Assembly (NCBI RefSeq): GCF_026427775.1
Contig: NZ_CP044532.1
Location: 3,472,001 to 3,536,000 of the forward strand
Source of the DNA: Arthrobacter sp. CDRTa11
Lineage (GTDB): Bacteria; Actinomycetota; Actinomycetes; Actinomycetales; Micrococcaceae
Reading direction: 5' to 3'
DNA length: 64,000 nucleotides
Notes under the pieces: model-generated
What the model was told of the DNA's origin: nothing
Database searches by the model: none
Seen by the model: only the letters and a program-made list of their open reading frames with translations
In this document: one piece after another, positions 40,401 through 49,116 of the stretch
Layout: every line of letters begins with the position of its first letter
Position numbering within the stretch: position 1 is the stretch's first letter
Made by a program: the position numbers and the translations under genes

Positions 40401-41578
40401 ACGAACTGCGGCGGGCTGTCCGCATCCTGGAACGTTTGGCCAGCGAGCAGTCCCAGCGCCTTAGCCGAGCCTCCAAAGACGCCGAGACGCCCTTGATCCT
40501 GGTGATCGCCGGCTGGGGTTCGTGGGCCTCGGCACTCCGATCCGGCCCCTTGGCATGGGGCGAAGATCTGCTGAACGATCTTGTTCGGGATGGCAGCCGT
40601 GCCGGTTTGACCGTAATCCTCTCAGGCGAACGGGAACTGGTTACTGCGAGATTCTTTGCGTCTGTTCCCAACCGGGTGTATTTTCCGGCAGGTTCCAGCG
40701 AGGAGAGCCGTCTTGCCTGGCCGCGAATGCCAGCAATTGAAATGCTCCGGGGAAGAGCCGTGTCGTTTGGCGCCCTGTCGGCAGGGGAGCCTGCAGTGTG
40801 CCAGTTCTACACGCACTCCCAGAGTGGCTCAGAGTTGGTCTCCGAAGAAGGCCGGCCCGTGCACCATCCCCTGCATGAAACCCCCTTCCGGGTGGAAGCA
40901 TTGCCGGTGATGCTCCCCGCCCATCAGATTCCAAGAAAACCGGTGATGGACGCGCCCTCCGATCCGACACCTGCGACGCACCACCCGCCACCGCCGGCGT
41001 CTAAACGCTACCGAAGCCTCGTGATTGGAGTGGGCGGTGACGACTTGGCGCCGGTCTCCGTGACGGTCCCGGCCGGCAGCGTATTTGCCGTGCTCGGTGG
41101 ACCCGTTTCGGGTAAAACGAACTTCCTGCGGTTGCTACCCGCCCTTAACACCGAGGCTGGCCACTGGCTCGCGCCTGGTGAAGGGACAAACCCCGTCGAA
41201 TACTGGTCGGATATCCTCCGCAAGGCTTCAGCGGGCGAAGTGGACCGGGGATCCACAGCACTGGTCGATGATGCGGATCTGCTGCCCGCGGGCACCCACA
41301 AGGAGTTGGCGGATCTCAATGCCCTGGGTCTGACAGTGGTGGTGACTGCACGCTTCAGTGCAACACTTCTTCAGAAGGTTCCCTTAATGTTTGCGGCCCG
41401 CGGCGTTGGAAGCGGGTTGCTGATCGCGCCCCGCAGTTTGCTTGACGGGGATCTCTTTGGCACGCGGTTCGATGTGGAACCACACGCCCCACCGGGCAGG
41501 GCCGTCCTGATCTCGGACGGCCGGTCAATGGCTGTCCAACTGGGCTGGGTCCCCGCGGAAGGCTCTGACTCAGCATGA
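37499..41578 (+). CDS. EssC/EccC-like FtsK/SpoIIIE ATPase with N-terminal FHA domain
   Basis: The start is ATG 37499, seven bases after AGGAGG; 1359 residues. An N-terminal beta-rich module (1-75) precedes an FHA domain (about 100-190; YTIGRGN, LSREHARL, DSVNGTEVDG). Two membrane helices follow (about 216-262). The first FtsK domain is complete: Walker A GTTGSGK (Lys582) and Walker B VVIDEF (Asp684/Glu685). The second has a broken P-loop, GGPESGAAEA (about 917-926), with no Lys. The third has GGPVSGKTNF (Lys1206). This is the EssC/EccC plan of type VII secretion motors. No WXG100, EccB/D/E or mycosin gene is visible in the window, so the substrate is unknown. It is divergent from the acyltransferase operon. 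Confidence 0.85.
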   Translation: MRFHCTLAGSPGSVLHGPPHELTIEAPAGTNGAELEARIADRFGTGRLLVEGESIRPMMLGKPPLVHGAVLVDKPAGSPALRPRRPRFEPPPSLALAVHSGAGAGTVVPLQRGTYTIGRGNADIPIPDPELSREHARLVVTETVITIVDLDSVNGTEVDGERIRNAAITTDSMIHCGNSTMSLIVLAQPGPGLGEAGASVEEPLVVSHRVEATNRAALLVTAVLPLAIGVGLAVVTGMWIFLAFTALSAVSIVVPVFSGRRQRRALAAAVTAAVREDKDRRRRSAPPLSVLVIATHHSDQGSVPPAVPADPVWLRLGLAVQPANLRFEPADPDKAIPTAGLVPLTLDPARLLSTVRGSRLAVDGLLRSALMQLAGYSRARSSRILVHGAAGCLPLSARYLPAVTLCSSTSAVTTLLENGWGPAYSHGVLILTGAADAAETLTGIVAKAAQFNWQVIHFSFGDSPPVVADVDLHEEGTPHRTEAGHIAFLPDLAPMRVFDHFCRELAVTVARPGKDAKTVPPTCLLAELIPSSPPETSSRWATGRRTRGLVVPLGRSAEGSRLLDLQADGPHLLVAGTTGSGKSELLRSLTLALSLTYPPDRINFLFVDFKGGSGLGPLTGLPHCVGILTDLSTHELERWLTSLRAEIRVREQMLASVQAPDLVSYATSQAGKDSPLPHLIVVIDEFRMLVDDAPNALQELMRIAAIGRSLGVHLIMATQRPQGALTADIRANVTTSIALRVQSEMESVDIINSKAAAAISVDTPGRAFLARGTEAPQEFQAASIGSGACAAEAPGITIQLASEALQATADPGFAAPDPTVLTPAQAVARHVKATTDLWRALGGHPVRRPVAAALPRVLPEYGTREQVLAEAPLPSWLQERTRRGWSINLGLMDLPNEQRIAPVIWQPAWQGHLALVGGPESGAAEALVFAVQQLMADSAESHLYVLDAGTTLSAIASHSRVGALAGLHELRRAVRILERLASEQSQRLSRASKDAETPLILVIAGWGSWASALRSGPLAWGEDLLNDLVRDGSRAGLTVILSGERELVTARFFASVPNRVYFPAGSSEESRLAWPRMPAIEMLRGRAVSFGALSAGEPAVCQFYTHSQSGSELVSEEGRPVHHPLHETPFRVEALPVMLPAHQIPRKPVMDAPSDPTPATHHPPPPASKRYRSLVIGVGGDDLAPVSVTVPAGSVFAVLGGPVSGKTNFLRLLPALNTEAGHWLAPGEGTNPVEYWSDILRKASAGEVDRGSTALVDDADLLPAGTHKELADLNALGLTVVVTARFSATLLQKVPLMFAARGVGSGLLIAPRSLLDGDLFGTRFDVEPHAPPGRAVLISDGRSMAVQLGWVPAEGSDSA

Positions 41579-41623
41579 GGACAGCCCGGTTCCTTCAGCC
41601 GATGGTGAGCCAACAGCCAACTG

Positions 41624-42121
41624 TCACAGAGCTGGAGGTGCTCCGCCTGCCCGCGACGCATAGGTGATGACCCGCCGGTCGAAAAGAAGCACAATGGCCA
41701 CCAACGACGGCGCCACCATGGCAATCCCGGCCCACAAAAGTCCGCCGCTAAGAGTCGGAACGCCTATAGTCAGGACAAACAGCTGTGCAACCAGGGCCGC
41801 TGCCCTGGTCCAGCGGTAACCACGGAACAGAAAAGCGGCAACGGAAAACAGCCACGCGGAGAATGCGAGCAGCAGCCCGAGCGTGAACACTGCGCCCCAA
41901 AAGGACCGGACAGGTGCGGCCGTTACTAGCTCGAACCCGTACCATCCGGCAGCAACCAGCAGGGCGGTGGCTTCGGCTGCAACAATGAGCGCTATAACCA
42001 GTATGGGCCGCGGCCGAACCGGTACCACCGGAGCATTCGATTCATCCCTTCCGTGGGAACCAGGACCATACGGGGAGGGGTCGGGCGTAGGATTTTCAGG
42101 GTTCACCGGGGGTCTTGACAC
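41624..42121 (-). CDS. Small membrane protein of unknown function
   Basis: 165 residues: a Pro-rich soluble N-terminus (about 40 residues) and four membrane helices (about 40-62, 70-97, 105-122, 125-148), ending in a short basic tail. No family is recognised. It is convergent with the EssC-like gene, with 45 bases between the stops. The unusual Pro/Asn/Glu-rich start resembles those of many actinobacterial membrane proteins of no known role. Confidence 0.65.
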   Translation of the reverse strand: MSRPPVNPENPTPDPSPYGPGSHGRDESNAPVVPVRPRPILVIALIVAAEATALLVAAGWYGFELVTAAPVRSFWGAVFTLGLLLAFSAWLFSVAAFLFRGYRWTRAAALVAQLFVLTIGVPTLSGGLLWAGIAMVAPSLVAIVLLFDRRVITYASRAGGAPPAL

Positions 42122-42266
42122 ACTGGCACCCTACCGGACATAGTCGGACACTGGTGAGGGCCACCAGCACCGATGTGATGTATCGCTCAGCGTTCCGGGG
42201 ATTTCCAGCCTTCGTACCCCTTGTTTACACAGCGTTAACATGACAGGCTTAATTCAGATGACCGAG

Positions 42267-42286
42267 GGGGCCCGCAGGGCCCCTTT
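42267..42286 (+). other. GC hairpin with short T run upstream of whiB1
   Basis: GGGGCCC and GGGCCCC flank a GCA loop, followed by TTT. It lies about 65 bases before the whiB1 ATG and could be a leader attenuator or a terminator of an upstream short transcript. Possible promoter elements (TTTACA, TTAATT) lie just upstream but are poorly spaced. Confidence 0.45.
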
Positions 42287-42350
42287 CCTATGTAGCCCCT
42301 AGTGAATAATTTCACAAAGGCTCTTCCCAGAAATGGAGCAACTGATCAGC

Positions 42351-42599
42351 ATGGATTGGCGTAACCGCGCAGCGTGCCTTGACAAGGACCCGGAACTGTT
42401 TTTCCCCGTCGGAAATACGGGCCCTGCCCTCCTTCAAATCGAGGAAGCCAAGAGCGTCTGCCGCCGGTGCCCTGTGGTTGACACCTGCCTCCAGTGGGCT
42501 CTCGAATCGGGACAGGATGCAGGCGTGTGGGGCGGCATGAGCGAAGACGAGCGCCGCGCCCTGAAGCGCCGGGCAGCACGGGCCCGGCGCGCCTCCTGA
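42351..42599 (+). CDS. whiB1: WhiB1-like iron-sulfur transcription factor
   Basis: 82 residues from ATG 42351, giving the WhiB1 N-terminus MDWRNRAAC. An in-frame ATG at 42333 would add six residues and has no better ribosome site. The four cluster cysteines are at 9, 37, 40 and 46, the spacing of mycobacterial WhiB1. GVWGGMSEDERRALKRR and a basic tail for DNA binding follow. WhiB1 binds a 4Fe-4S cluster that reacts with nitric oxide and partners with the primary sigma factor; it is essential in mycobacteria. The gene is followed by a very strong bidirectional terminator. Confidence 0.95.
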   Translation: MDWRNRAACLDKDPELFFPVGNTGPALLQIEEAKSVCRRCPVVDTCLQWALESGQDAGVWGGMSEDERRALKRRAARARRAS

Positions 42600-42625
42600 C
42601 AAGCGGGCGCTAACCCTTTGGCAGT

Positions 42626-42667
42626 ACGGCAATGGCCGCGACCTTCTGGTCGCGGCCATTGCCGTTT
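42626..42667. terminator. Strong bidirectional terminator between whiB1 and the pdtaS-like gene
   Basis: A perfect 18-bp inverted repeat (ACGGCAATGGCCGCGACC and its complement) with a TTCT loop is followed by TT. It lies between convergent stops and can serve both strands, although the U-tract is short. Confidence 0.88.
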
Positions 42668-42708
42668 CGGCCCGCGGACGTTCTCCGTATAACGTTGGGC
42701 GCCTGCCG

Positions 42709-44178
42709 TTACTTTGAGGCCAGGCTCAGCCGGATCTGGACGGCGGTCCCGCCGCCTTCCCGCGGTTGCCATTGGATCGAGCCCCCCAGTTCACTGGTGA
42801 CAAGGGTCCGGACGATCTGCAGACCCAAGCCTTCCACATGGGGTGTATCAGGCAGCCCCACGCCGTCATCGGCCACAGTGACGGTTAGAAGTTCCTCGCC
42901 GTCCTCCTCTTCGGAACGGTCGGCGAGGAGCCAGACCGTTCCCGTGCGTCCCTCAAGGCCATGCTCGACGGCGTTGGTCACCAGTTCGTTGATCACGAGG
43001 GCAAGCGGGGTGGCGAAGTCGCTGGGCAGTTCGCCAAAAAGCCCTGCCCGTTCGGTCTTCACCTGCTGGGATGGTGAGGCAACCTCGGCAGAAAGCCTGA
43101 ACTGCCGGCCAATCAGCTCATCAAAATCAACACTCTGCGCCAACCCCTGGGACAGGGTCTCATGGACAAGGGCGATGGTGGCAACCCGGCGCATTGCCTG
43201 CTCGAGGCCCTGTTTCGCCTCATCGCTGACCATACGGCGGGACTGCATGCGCAGCAGGGCTGCCACGGTCTGCAGGTTGTTCTTCACCCGGTGATGAATC
43301 TCGCGGATGGTGGCGTCCTTAGTGACCAGCTCCATCTCCCGGCGCCGCAACTCAGAAACATCACGGCAGAGCACCAACGCACCAAAGCGCTGCTGCTCGT
43401 CCCGGAGCGGGATGGCCCGCAACGAAAGGCTCACGCCGCGGGATTCAATTTCACTCCGCCATGGCATCCGGCCCGTCACCACCAAGGGCAGGGTCTCATC
43501 CACCATCCGGCGGTCCTTGAGCAGGCTGGCTGTGACTTCGGCCAGGGAGCGGCCTTCGAGCGATTCCCCATCACCCAGCCGCCGAAACGCCGATACCCCG
43601 TTGGGGCTCGCATATTGCACGATGCCCTCTGCATCCAGCCTGATCAGGCCATCCCCCACACGCGGAGCACCGCGCCGGGAGCCGGTCGGGGATGCAAAGT
43701 CGGGCCACAAACCCAGGGTGCCCATCCGGAGCAGGTCATAGGCGCACTGCCTGTAGGTTAGCTCCAGGCGGGACGGCATCCGGGAGCTGGACAGGTCCAT
43801 GTGCGTGGTGACAACAGCAAGGGTGCGGCCATTCCGAACCATGGGGACGGCTTCCACCCTCAGAGCCATGTCACTGTTCCAGTTAGTTTCACTGGACCGT
43901 TCTATGGCTCGGCTTTCCCAGGCTTTGTCAACCAGGGGCTGCAGATCGGACCGGATGCCCTCACCCACAAAGTCCCCGTGGAAAACGGTGTGCGTGGTGG
44001 AGGGCCGGACGTGGGCAAGGGCAACGTAGCCGTATTCCGGGTGCGGAAACCACAGCGCCAGGTCGGCAAAGGCAAGGTCAGCAACCATCTGCCAGTCGCC
44101 CACCAGGAGGTGCAGCCATTCGGCATCGCCCGGCCCAAAATCAGCATGCTCCCTGATAGGGTCCGTAAAGATTGCCAC
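42709..44178 (-). CDS. pdtaS: PdtaS-like cytoplasmic sensor histidine kinase
   Basis: 489 residues from GTG 44178, four to five bases after GGAGG. An N-terminal GAF-like region (about 1-150) and a PAS domain (about 175-285, DGLIRLDAEGIVQYASPNG) precede a HisKA_2 domain with REIHHRVKNNLQTVAALLRMQ (phospho-acceptor His). An HATPase domain with LVINELVTNAVEHG and VADDGVGLP follows. No membrane helix. The mycobacterial homologue phosphorylates the ANTAR antiterminator PdtaR; no such gene is in this window. The location next to whiB1 and the glutamate dehydrogenase gene seems to be positional only. Confidence 0.9.
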   Translation of the reverse strand: MAIFTDPIREHADFGPGDAEWLHLLVGDWQMVADLAFADLALWFPHPEYGYVALAHVRPSTTHTVFHGDFVGEGIRSDLQPLVDKAWESRAIERSSETNWNSDMALRVEAVPMVRNGRTLAVVTTHMDLSSSRMPSRLELTYRQCAYDLLRMGTLGLWPDFASPTGSRRGAPRVGDGLIRLDAEGIVQYASPNGVSAFRRLGDGESLEGRSLAEVTASLLKDRRMVDETLPLVVTGRMPWRSEIESRGVSLSLRAIPLRDEQQRFGALVLCRDVSELRRREMELVTKDATIREIHHRVKNNLQTVAALLRMQSRRMVSDEAKQGLEQAMRRVATIALVHETLSQGLAQSVDFDELIGRQFRLSAEVASPSQQVKTERAGLFGELPSDFATPLALVINELVTNAVEHGLEGRTGTVWLLADRSEEEDGEELLTVTVADDGVGLPDTPHVEGLGLQIVRTLVTSELGGSIQWQPREGGGTAVQIRLSLASK

Positions 44179-44205
44179 TGCACCTCCAGTTGCGACGCGT
44201 GAGTA

Positions 44206-47200
44206 CTAGCGCCGGACGATTGACCTCAAGAGCCTCAATGCTACCGACAGTGAAGCCATATCGTCGGCTTCGAGGGAGTTGACCTCGTCAAACATGCTCT
44301 TGGCCCGGCCCAACTGTTCAGCGTTATGCGCTTCCCAAGCCTTCAGCCTGTCCTCAGCAGAAGTCACGGCAACGGTGGACTCAAGCACCGCCGTCGTCAT
44401 GTCCGAGATGGTGGAGTACAGATCGTCCCGAAGCGCCGCCCGGGCAAGGGCCTGCCACCGGTCATTCCGTGGAAGGCTGCTGATCCGTTCGAGCAGGGAG
44501 TCTGCGTGGAAGCGGTTGAATACCGTGTAGTAGACGGCCGCGATCTCCTCGACCGGGTCCTTGCGGACATGTGCGATCTTGGCGATGTCGAGCAGCACGA
44601 AACTTTCAAAAAGCTCCGCCCAACGCAGGGCGAGATTTTCCGGAAGCCCCCACTCACGGCCTGTCTCAAGCCAGCCGGCAACCCTCTCACGGTCCTCCCC
44701 GCGCAGGTATTCCAGGAGACGAGCACGCATGGGATCCATCAGCGGCTTGAATTCGGCCACGATATCGGCAATAGGCCGTGAAGCCCCGCCTTGGCTAAGA
44801 AGCCAGCGGACGGCGCGGTCCAGCAAGCGCCTGATGTCCAGGTGGATCGTGCTCCAGTTTTCCGTGGGGAATGACGCCGGGAGGCTGTTCAGTTCGCCCA
44901 CCATGGCGTCAAGCTCATAGATTTCCCGAAGTGCCACGAACGCTTTGGCCACCGCCACTTCGCTGGCTGATGTCTCCTCCATGGTGCGGAAGGCGAAGGT
45001 GACCCCGCCCATGTTGATCATGTCGTTGGCGACGACCGTGGCGATGATCTCGCGACGCAGCGGATGGGTATCCAACTCCGCGTCGAAGCGCTCCCTCAGC
45101 TGCTGCGGGAAGTACTCGCGCAGTGTCCTGCGGAACCAGGGATCATCGGCCAGGTCGCTCTCGCGCAGTGCCGACGTCAGTTCGATCTTCGCGTAGGCGG
45201 ACAGTACCGAGAGCTCCGGAGAAGTCAGGCCCTGGCCCTGCGCCAGTCGTTCGCGCAGGGTGTCAGTAGTGGGCAGGGCTTCGAGCTCGCGCTTGAGGTC
45301 CGCCGACTTTTCCAGCCAGTCCATCAGGCGCTCATAGCTGGGGCTCCATTCAGCGACCTTCATCCGGTCGTTGAGAAGCAGGATGTTCTGGTCCACGTTG
45401 TCTTCCAGGACCAGCCTGCCCACTTCCTCTGTCATGGAGGCCAGGAAGCCCGCGCGTTCCTCCGGTGAGAGTTTGCCTGCAGCCACCATCCTGTCCACAA
45501 AGATCTTGATGTTCACCTCGTGGTCGGAGCAGTCCACACCGGCGGAGTTGTCTATGGCATCCGTGTTGAGGATGACACCCTGCAGCGCAGCTTCAATACG
45601 GCCGCGCTGTGTCATGCCCAGGTTTCCGCCTTCACCCACCACCTTGACCCGCAGATCCTTGCCGTCGACGCGGATCGCATCATTGGCCTTGTCCCCCACA
45701 GATGCGTTGGTTTCGGTGCTCGCCTTGACGTAGGTCCCGATCCCGCCGTTGTACAGCAGATCTGCCGGGGCGAGGAGGATGGCGCGAAGGAGCTCGGGAG
45801 GACTCAGTTCCGAAGTTGCGTCAGGCAGTCCCAGCGCTGCCCGGACCTGCGGCGACACCGGAATGGCCTTGGCCTGCCGGGCAAAAACGCCGCCGCCTTC
45901 GCTGATAAGGGATTTGTCGTAGTCATCCCATGAGGACCGCGGCAGTTCAAAGAGCCGCTGGCGCTCTGCGAACGACGATTCCTCGTTAGGGGTGGGGTCA
46001 AGGAAAATATGCCGGTGGTCGAAAGCGGCCAGCAACCTGATGTGCCGGGACAGCAGCATTCCGTTGCCGAAGACGTCACCGGACATGTCTCCCACGCCCA
46101 CCACGGTGAACGGCTGAGTCTGGGTATCCAGGTCAAGTTCGCTGAAGTGGCGTTTGACCGATTCCCAGGCACCGCGGGCGGTGATGCCCATGGCTTTGTG
46201 GTCGTAGCCCACGGAACCGCCGGATGCGAAGGCGTCGCCGAGCCAGAAGCCGTACTCGGCCGCCAGCCCATTGGCAATGTCAGAGAAGGTCGCCGTCCCC
46301 TTATCCGCCGCCACCACCAGGTAGGAATCGTCGTCGTCGTGGCGGACAACGTCCGACGGCGGGACGAGGATTTCGCCGTCAGGCCGGGTAACGAGGTTGT
46401 CAGTCAGGTCCAGGAGCCCGCGAATGAAGGTCTTGTAACTTTCAACGCCTTCAGCCATCCAGGCAGCCCGGTCGGCAGCCGGGTTCGGCAGCTGCTTCGC
46501 AAAGAAGCCTCCCTTGGCCCCGGTGGGAACGATGACCGCGTTTTTCACGGTCTGCGCCTTCACGAGGCCCAGGATCTCTGTCCGGAAGTCCTCCCGGCGG
46601 TCGGACCACCGCAGCCCGCCACGTGCCACCTTGCCGAAGCGGAGGTGGACGCCCTCCACCCGGGGCGAATACACCCAGATCTCGTACATTGGCCGTGGGA
46701 ACGGAAGCCCTTCGAGTGCCGTGGGATCCAGTTTGAAGCTCAGGTGCGGCTTGTATTGGAAGTAATTCGTGCGCAGGGTGGATTCGATCAGGTTCACAAA
46801 CGTGCGCAGGACCCTGTCGGCGTCGAGCGTTGCAACCTGCTCGATCGAGTCCGCGAGTTCGGCCCGCACTGTTTTCTGGGCGGCAGTCCGTTCCTCGTCG
46901 TTCAGTGAGGGATCGAAGCGGGCCTCGAAAAGCGCACTCAGGCCCTTTGTAACCTTCGGATTCCCCAGCAGGGTGTCAGCCATAAATTCAAAGGAGTTGG
47001 TGTTTCCCATTTGCCGCATGTACCTGGCATATGCCCTCAGGACCGTGATTTGGCGCCATTGCATTCCTTCACGGAGAACAAGCCGGTCAAAGCTGTCTGA
47101 CTCAATGGCTCCAGACACTGCAGCGCCGAACGAGTCGGCGAGCAGTTCACCGGTGGACACCGGATTGACCGCAGAAGGGTACTTCAGACCAAGGTCATAG

Positions 47201-49065
47201 AGGAAGAAATCGCGTCCGTCCGCGGTCTCGATTTCGAAGGGCCGTTCATCGAGCACTTCAAGCCCGAGATTGTGGAAGTAGGGCAATATCTGGCTGAGGC
47301 TCTTCGGCTCGAGCATGTAGAGCTTGACACGTGCGTCTTCCTCCAGCGTGGCACCTGCACCCTCGGGAAGGTAGACATGGACCCCTGGCCGCTCCTGCTT
47401 GGCTCCGGCTTTCCGCTCCGCTTCCGCACCGTATTTCTCGAAGCGCAGAATGTCCTCCAGCGCATCCTCAACTTCGTAGTCCACACGGTAACCGGCAGGA
47501 AACGCCTCGGCCCAGATTGCGGCCAGCTCCGAGGTGTTTTCCTCGGGGCCCTTTTCCCGCAGGATTTCGGCGATCCCTTCGCTCCATGAGCGCGTCGCAC
47601 GCACCAGCCGCCGTTCGAGTTCTTCGGCGTTGACGTGGTTGACAACCGCGCCTTTAGCCAGCCGGATCCGGAAGAAGAGGCGGGCAAGCGCGGATTCTGT
47701 CATCCGCGCCTCGTAGTCAATGGACTCCGCCTGGAAGGTCTCCCTCAGCTCCTCCTCGATACGGAGACGCACGTTGGTGGTGTAACGGTCCCGGGGAAGA
47801 TAGACGACGGCGGACATAAACCTGCCGTAGATGTCCGGCCTGAGGAACAGCCGGGTACGCCGGCGCTCCTGCAGCTTTTGGATGCCGGTGGCAATCGCGG
47901 CCAGGTCCTCTGATTCGATCTGGAACAGTTCGTCCCTGGGGTACGTTTCCAGGATTCCCAGAAGGTCCTTGCCCGAATGCGAATCGGGCGGGAACCCTGC
48001 GCTTCGCAGCACAGCGTCCACCTTCTCGCGGACGATTGGAATGTTCCTGACGGAGCCGGCGTAGGCACTGGTGGCAAAAAGCCCGATAAAGCGACGCTCG
48101 CCGTTGACGTTTCCGGCGGCATCGAAGCTCTTTACACCAATGTAGTCAAGGTAGGCAGGGCGGTGGACAGTGGACCGCGAGTTGGCCTTGGTGATCACCA
48201 GGGCCCGCTTTTCCCTTGCCTTCTTCCGGCCGGCTTCCGTCAGATGCTGCACATGATGGGAGTCCTCGCCGGCCCGGAGCAGGCCGAGCCCGCTTCCCTC
48301 GCGCAGTTCCAGGACGTCTTCGCCATCGATATTCACCAGGTCATACTCGCGGTACCCCAGAAAGGTAAAGTTTCCGTCGTCCAGCCAGCGGAGGAGATCC
48401 TTTGCCTGCCGCAGTTCCGCAATTTGGGCCTGGTTGGCAACCTTGTCCAGGCTTTCAGCGATCTGCAGGGCCTTGTTTCGCATCTTTGGCCAGTCTTCGA
48501 CGGCGGCCCGCACGTCCCCGAGCACGCGTTCCAGGCCCGCGATCAACGATGCACGGACGTCGTCGGAGACGCGGTCGATTTCGACGGCAATCCACGACTC
48601 CATGTGCGAAGCGTTTTCGCCGTGGGCGATCAGGTGCGACAGACTCGGCATGGTGGCGGTGTCACCACTGGAAATGCCGACGCTGGAAGGTACCCTGTCC
48701 ACCTTAACAAGCTCGGCCGTGTCCCGGTTTCGGGTCACGATGAACAGCGGATGGACCACCAGGCGGATGGCAGCATTTTGGCGCACCAGTTCAGCATTGA
48801 CGGAGTCGACCAGAAAAGGCATGTCGTCCGTTACAACGTAGACAACACTGCTGTCTTCATCGTTGATGACCGATATTCTGGCCTGCCCCGGCGATCGAAC
48901 GGCGGCGACCTCGCGGTGGGTTTCGGCGCGGTTGGCCAATACTTCCGCCGAATAGCTCCGGGCGTCCTCTTCGGCTAGGTGCTGGTAGTAGTCCCCGAGA
49001 AAACCTTCACGGTCTCCAATGGAAAGGGGCTGATCCTCCACGCTGGATCCAGACGACATCGACAA
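44206..49065 (-). CDS. gdh: NAD-specific glutamate dehydrogenase, large (180 kDa class)
   Basis: 1619 residues, matching the large GDH class of actinobacteria. The N-terminal half has ACT-like regions (SSVVYVVTDDMPFLVDSVNAEL) and the long regulatory part. The catalytic core shows RGGLRWSDRREDFRTEILGL, VPTGAKGGFFAKQLP (substrate Lys) and VVGVGDMSGDVFGNGMLLS (NAD-binding). It interconverts glutamate and 2-oxoglutarate with NAD and normally serves glutamate catabolism. The mycobacterial enzyme is inhibited by the FHA protein GarA. ATG 49065 is the start; no close neighbour is co-transcribed apart from a possible readthrough into pdtaS, 27 bases downstream. Confidence 0.96.
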   Translation of the reverse strand: MSMSSGSSVEDQPLSIGDREGFLGDYYQHLAEEDARSYSAEVLANRAETHREVAAVRSPGQARISVINDEDSSVVYVVTDDMPFLVDSVNAELVRQNAAIRLVVHPLFIVTRNRDTAELVKVDRVPSSVGISSGDTATMPSLSHLIAHGENASHMESWIAVEIDRVSDDVRASLIAGLERVLGDVRAAVEDWPKMRNKALQIAESLDKVANQAQIAELRQAKDLLRWLDDGNFTFLGYREYDLVNIDGEDVLELREGSGLGLLRAGEDSHHVQHLTEAGRKKAREKRALVITKANSRSTVHRPAYLDYIGVKSFDAAGNVNGERRFIGLFATSAYAGSVRNIPIVREKVDAVLRSAGFPPDSHSGKDLLGILETYPRDELFQIESEDLAAIATGIQKLQERRRTRLFLRPDIYGRFMSAVVYLPRDRYTTNVRLRIEEELRETFQAESIDYEARMTESALARLFFRIRLAKGAVVNHVNAEELERRLVRATRSWSEGIAEILREKGPEENTSELAAIWAEAFPAGYRVDYEVEDALEDILRFEKYGAEAERKAGAKQERPGVHVYLPEGAGATLEEDARVKLYMLEPKSLSQILPYFHNLGLEVLDERPFEIETADGRDFFLYDLGLKYPSAVNPVSTGELLADSFGAAVSGAIESDSFDRLVLREGMQWRQITVLRAYARYMRQMGNTNSFEFMADTLLGNPKVTKGLSALFEARFDPSLNDEERTAAQKTVRAELADSIEQVATLDADRVLRTFVNLIESTLRTNYFQYKPHLSFKLDPTALEGLPFPRPMYEIWVYSPRVEGVHLRFGKVARGGLRWSDRREDFRTEILGLVKAQTVKNAVIVPTGAKGGFFAKQLPNPAADRAAWMAEGVESYKTFIRGLLDLTDNLVTRPDGEILVPPSDVVRHDDDDSYLVVAADKGTATFSDIANGLAAEYGFWLGDAFASGGSVGYDHKAMGITARGAWESVKRHFSELDLDTQTQPFTVVGVGDMSGDVFGNGMLLSRHIRLLAAFDHRHIFLDPTPNEESSFAERQRLFELPRSSWDDYDKSLISEGGGVFARQAKAIPVSPQVRAALGLPDATSELSPPELLRAILLAPADLLYNGGIGTYVKASTETNASVGDKANDAIRVDGKDLRVKVVGEGGNLGMTQRGRIEAALQGVILNTDAIDNSAGVDCSDHEVNIKIFVDRMVAAGKLSPEERAGFLASMTEEVGRLVLEDNVDQNILLLNDRMKVAEWSPSYERLMDWLEKSADLKRELEALPTTDTLRERLAQGQGLTSPELSVLSAYAKIELTSALRESDLADDPWFRRTLREYFPQQLRERFDAELDTHPLRREIIATVVANDMINMGGVTFAFRTMEETSASEVAVAKAFVALREIYELDAMVGELNSLPASFPTENWSTIHLDIRRLLDRAVRWLLSQGGASRPIADIVAEFKPLMDPMRARLLEYLRGEDRERVAGWLETGREWGLPENLALRWAELFESFVLLDIAKIAHVRKDPVEEIAAVYYTVFNRFHADSLLERISSLPRNDRWQALARAALRDDLYSTISDMTTAVLESTVAVTSAEDRLKAWEAHNAEQLGRAKSMFDEVNSLEADDMASLSVALRLLRSIVRR

Positions 49066-49116
49066 ACGCCTCCATCACAAGATTATTGCTGCACCTTTGC
49101 AGCTCTTATGGTGAGC

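Noticed and set aside
41579..42350. WXG100 genes next to the EssC-like gene
   Set aside because: No frame of about 100 codons with a WxG centre was found on either strand around it.
46009..46908. Long plus-strand frames opposite the glutamate dehydrogenase gene
   Set aside because: Shadow frames of a high-GC gene; low-complexity composition.
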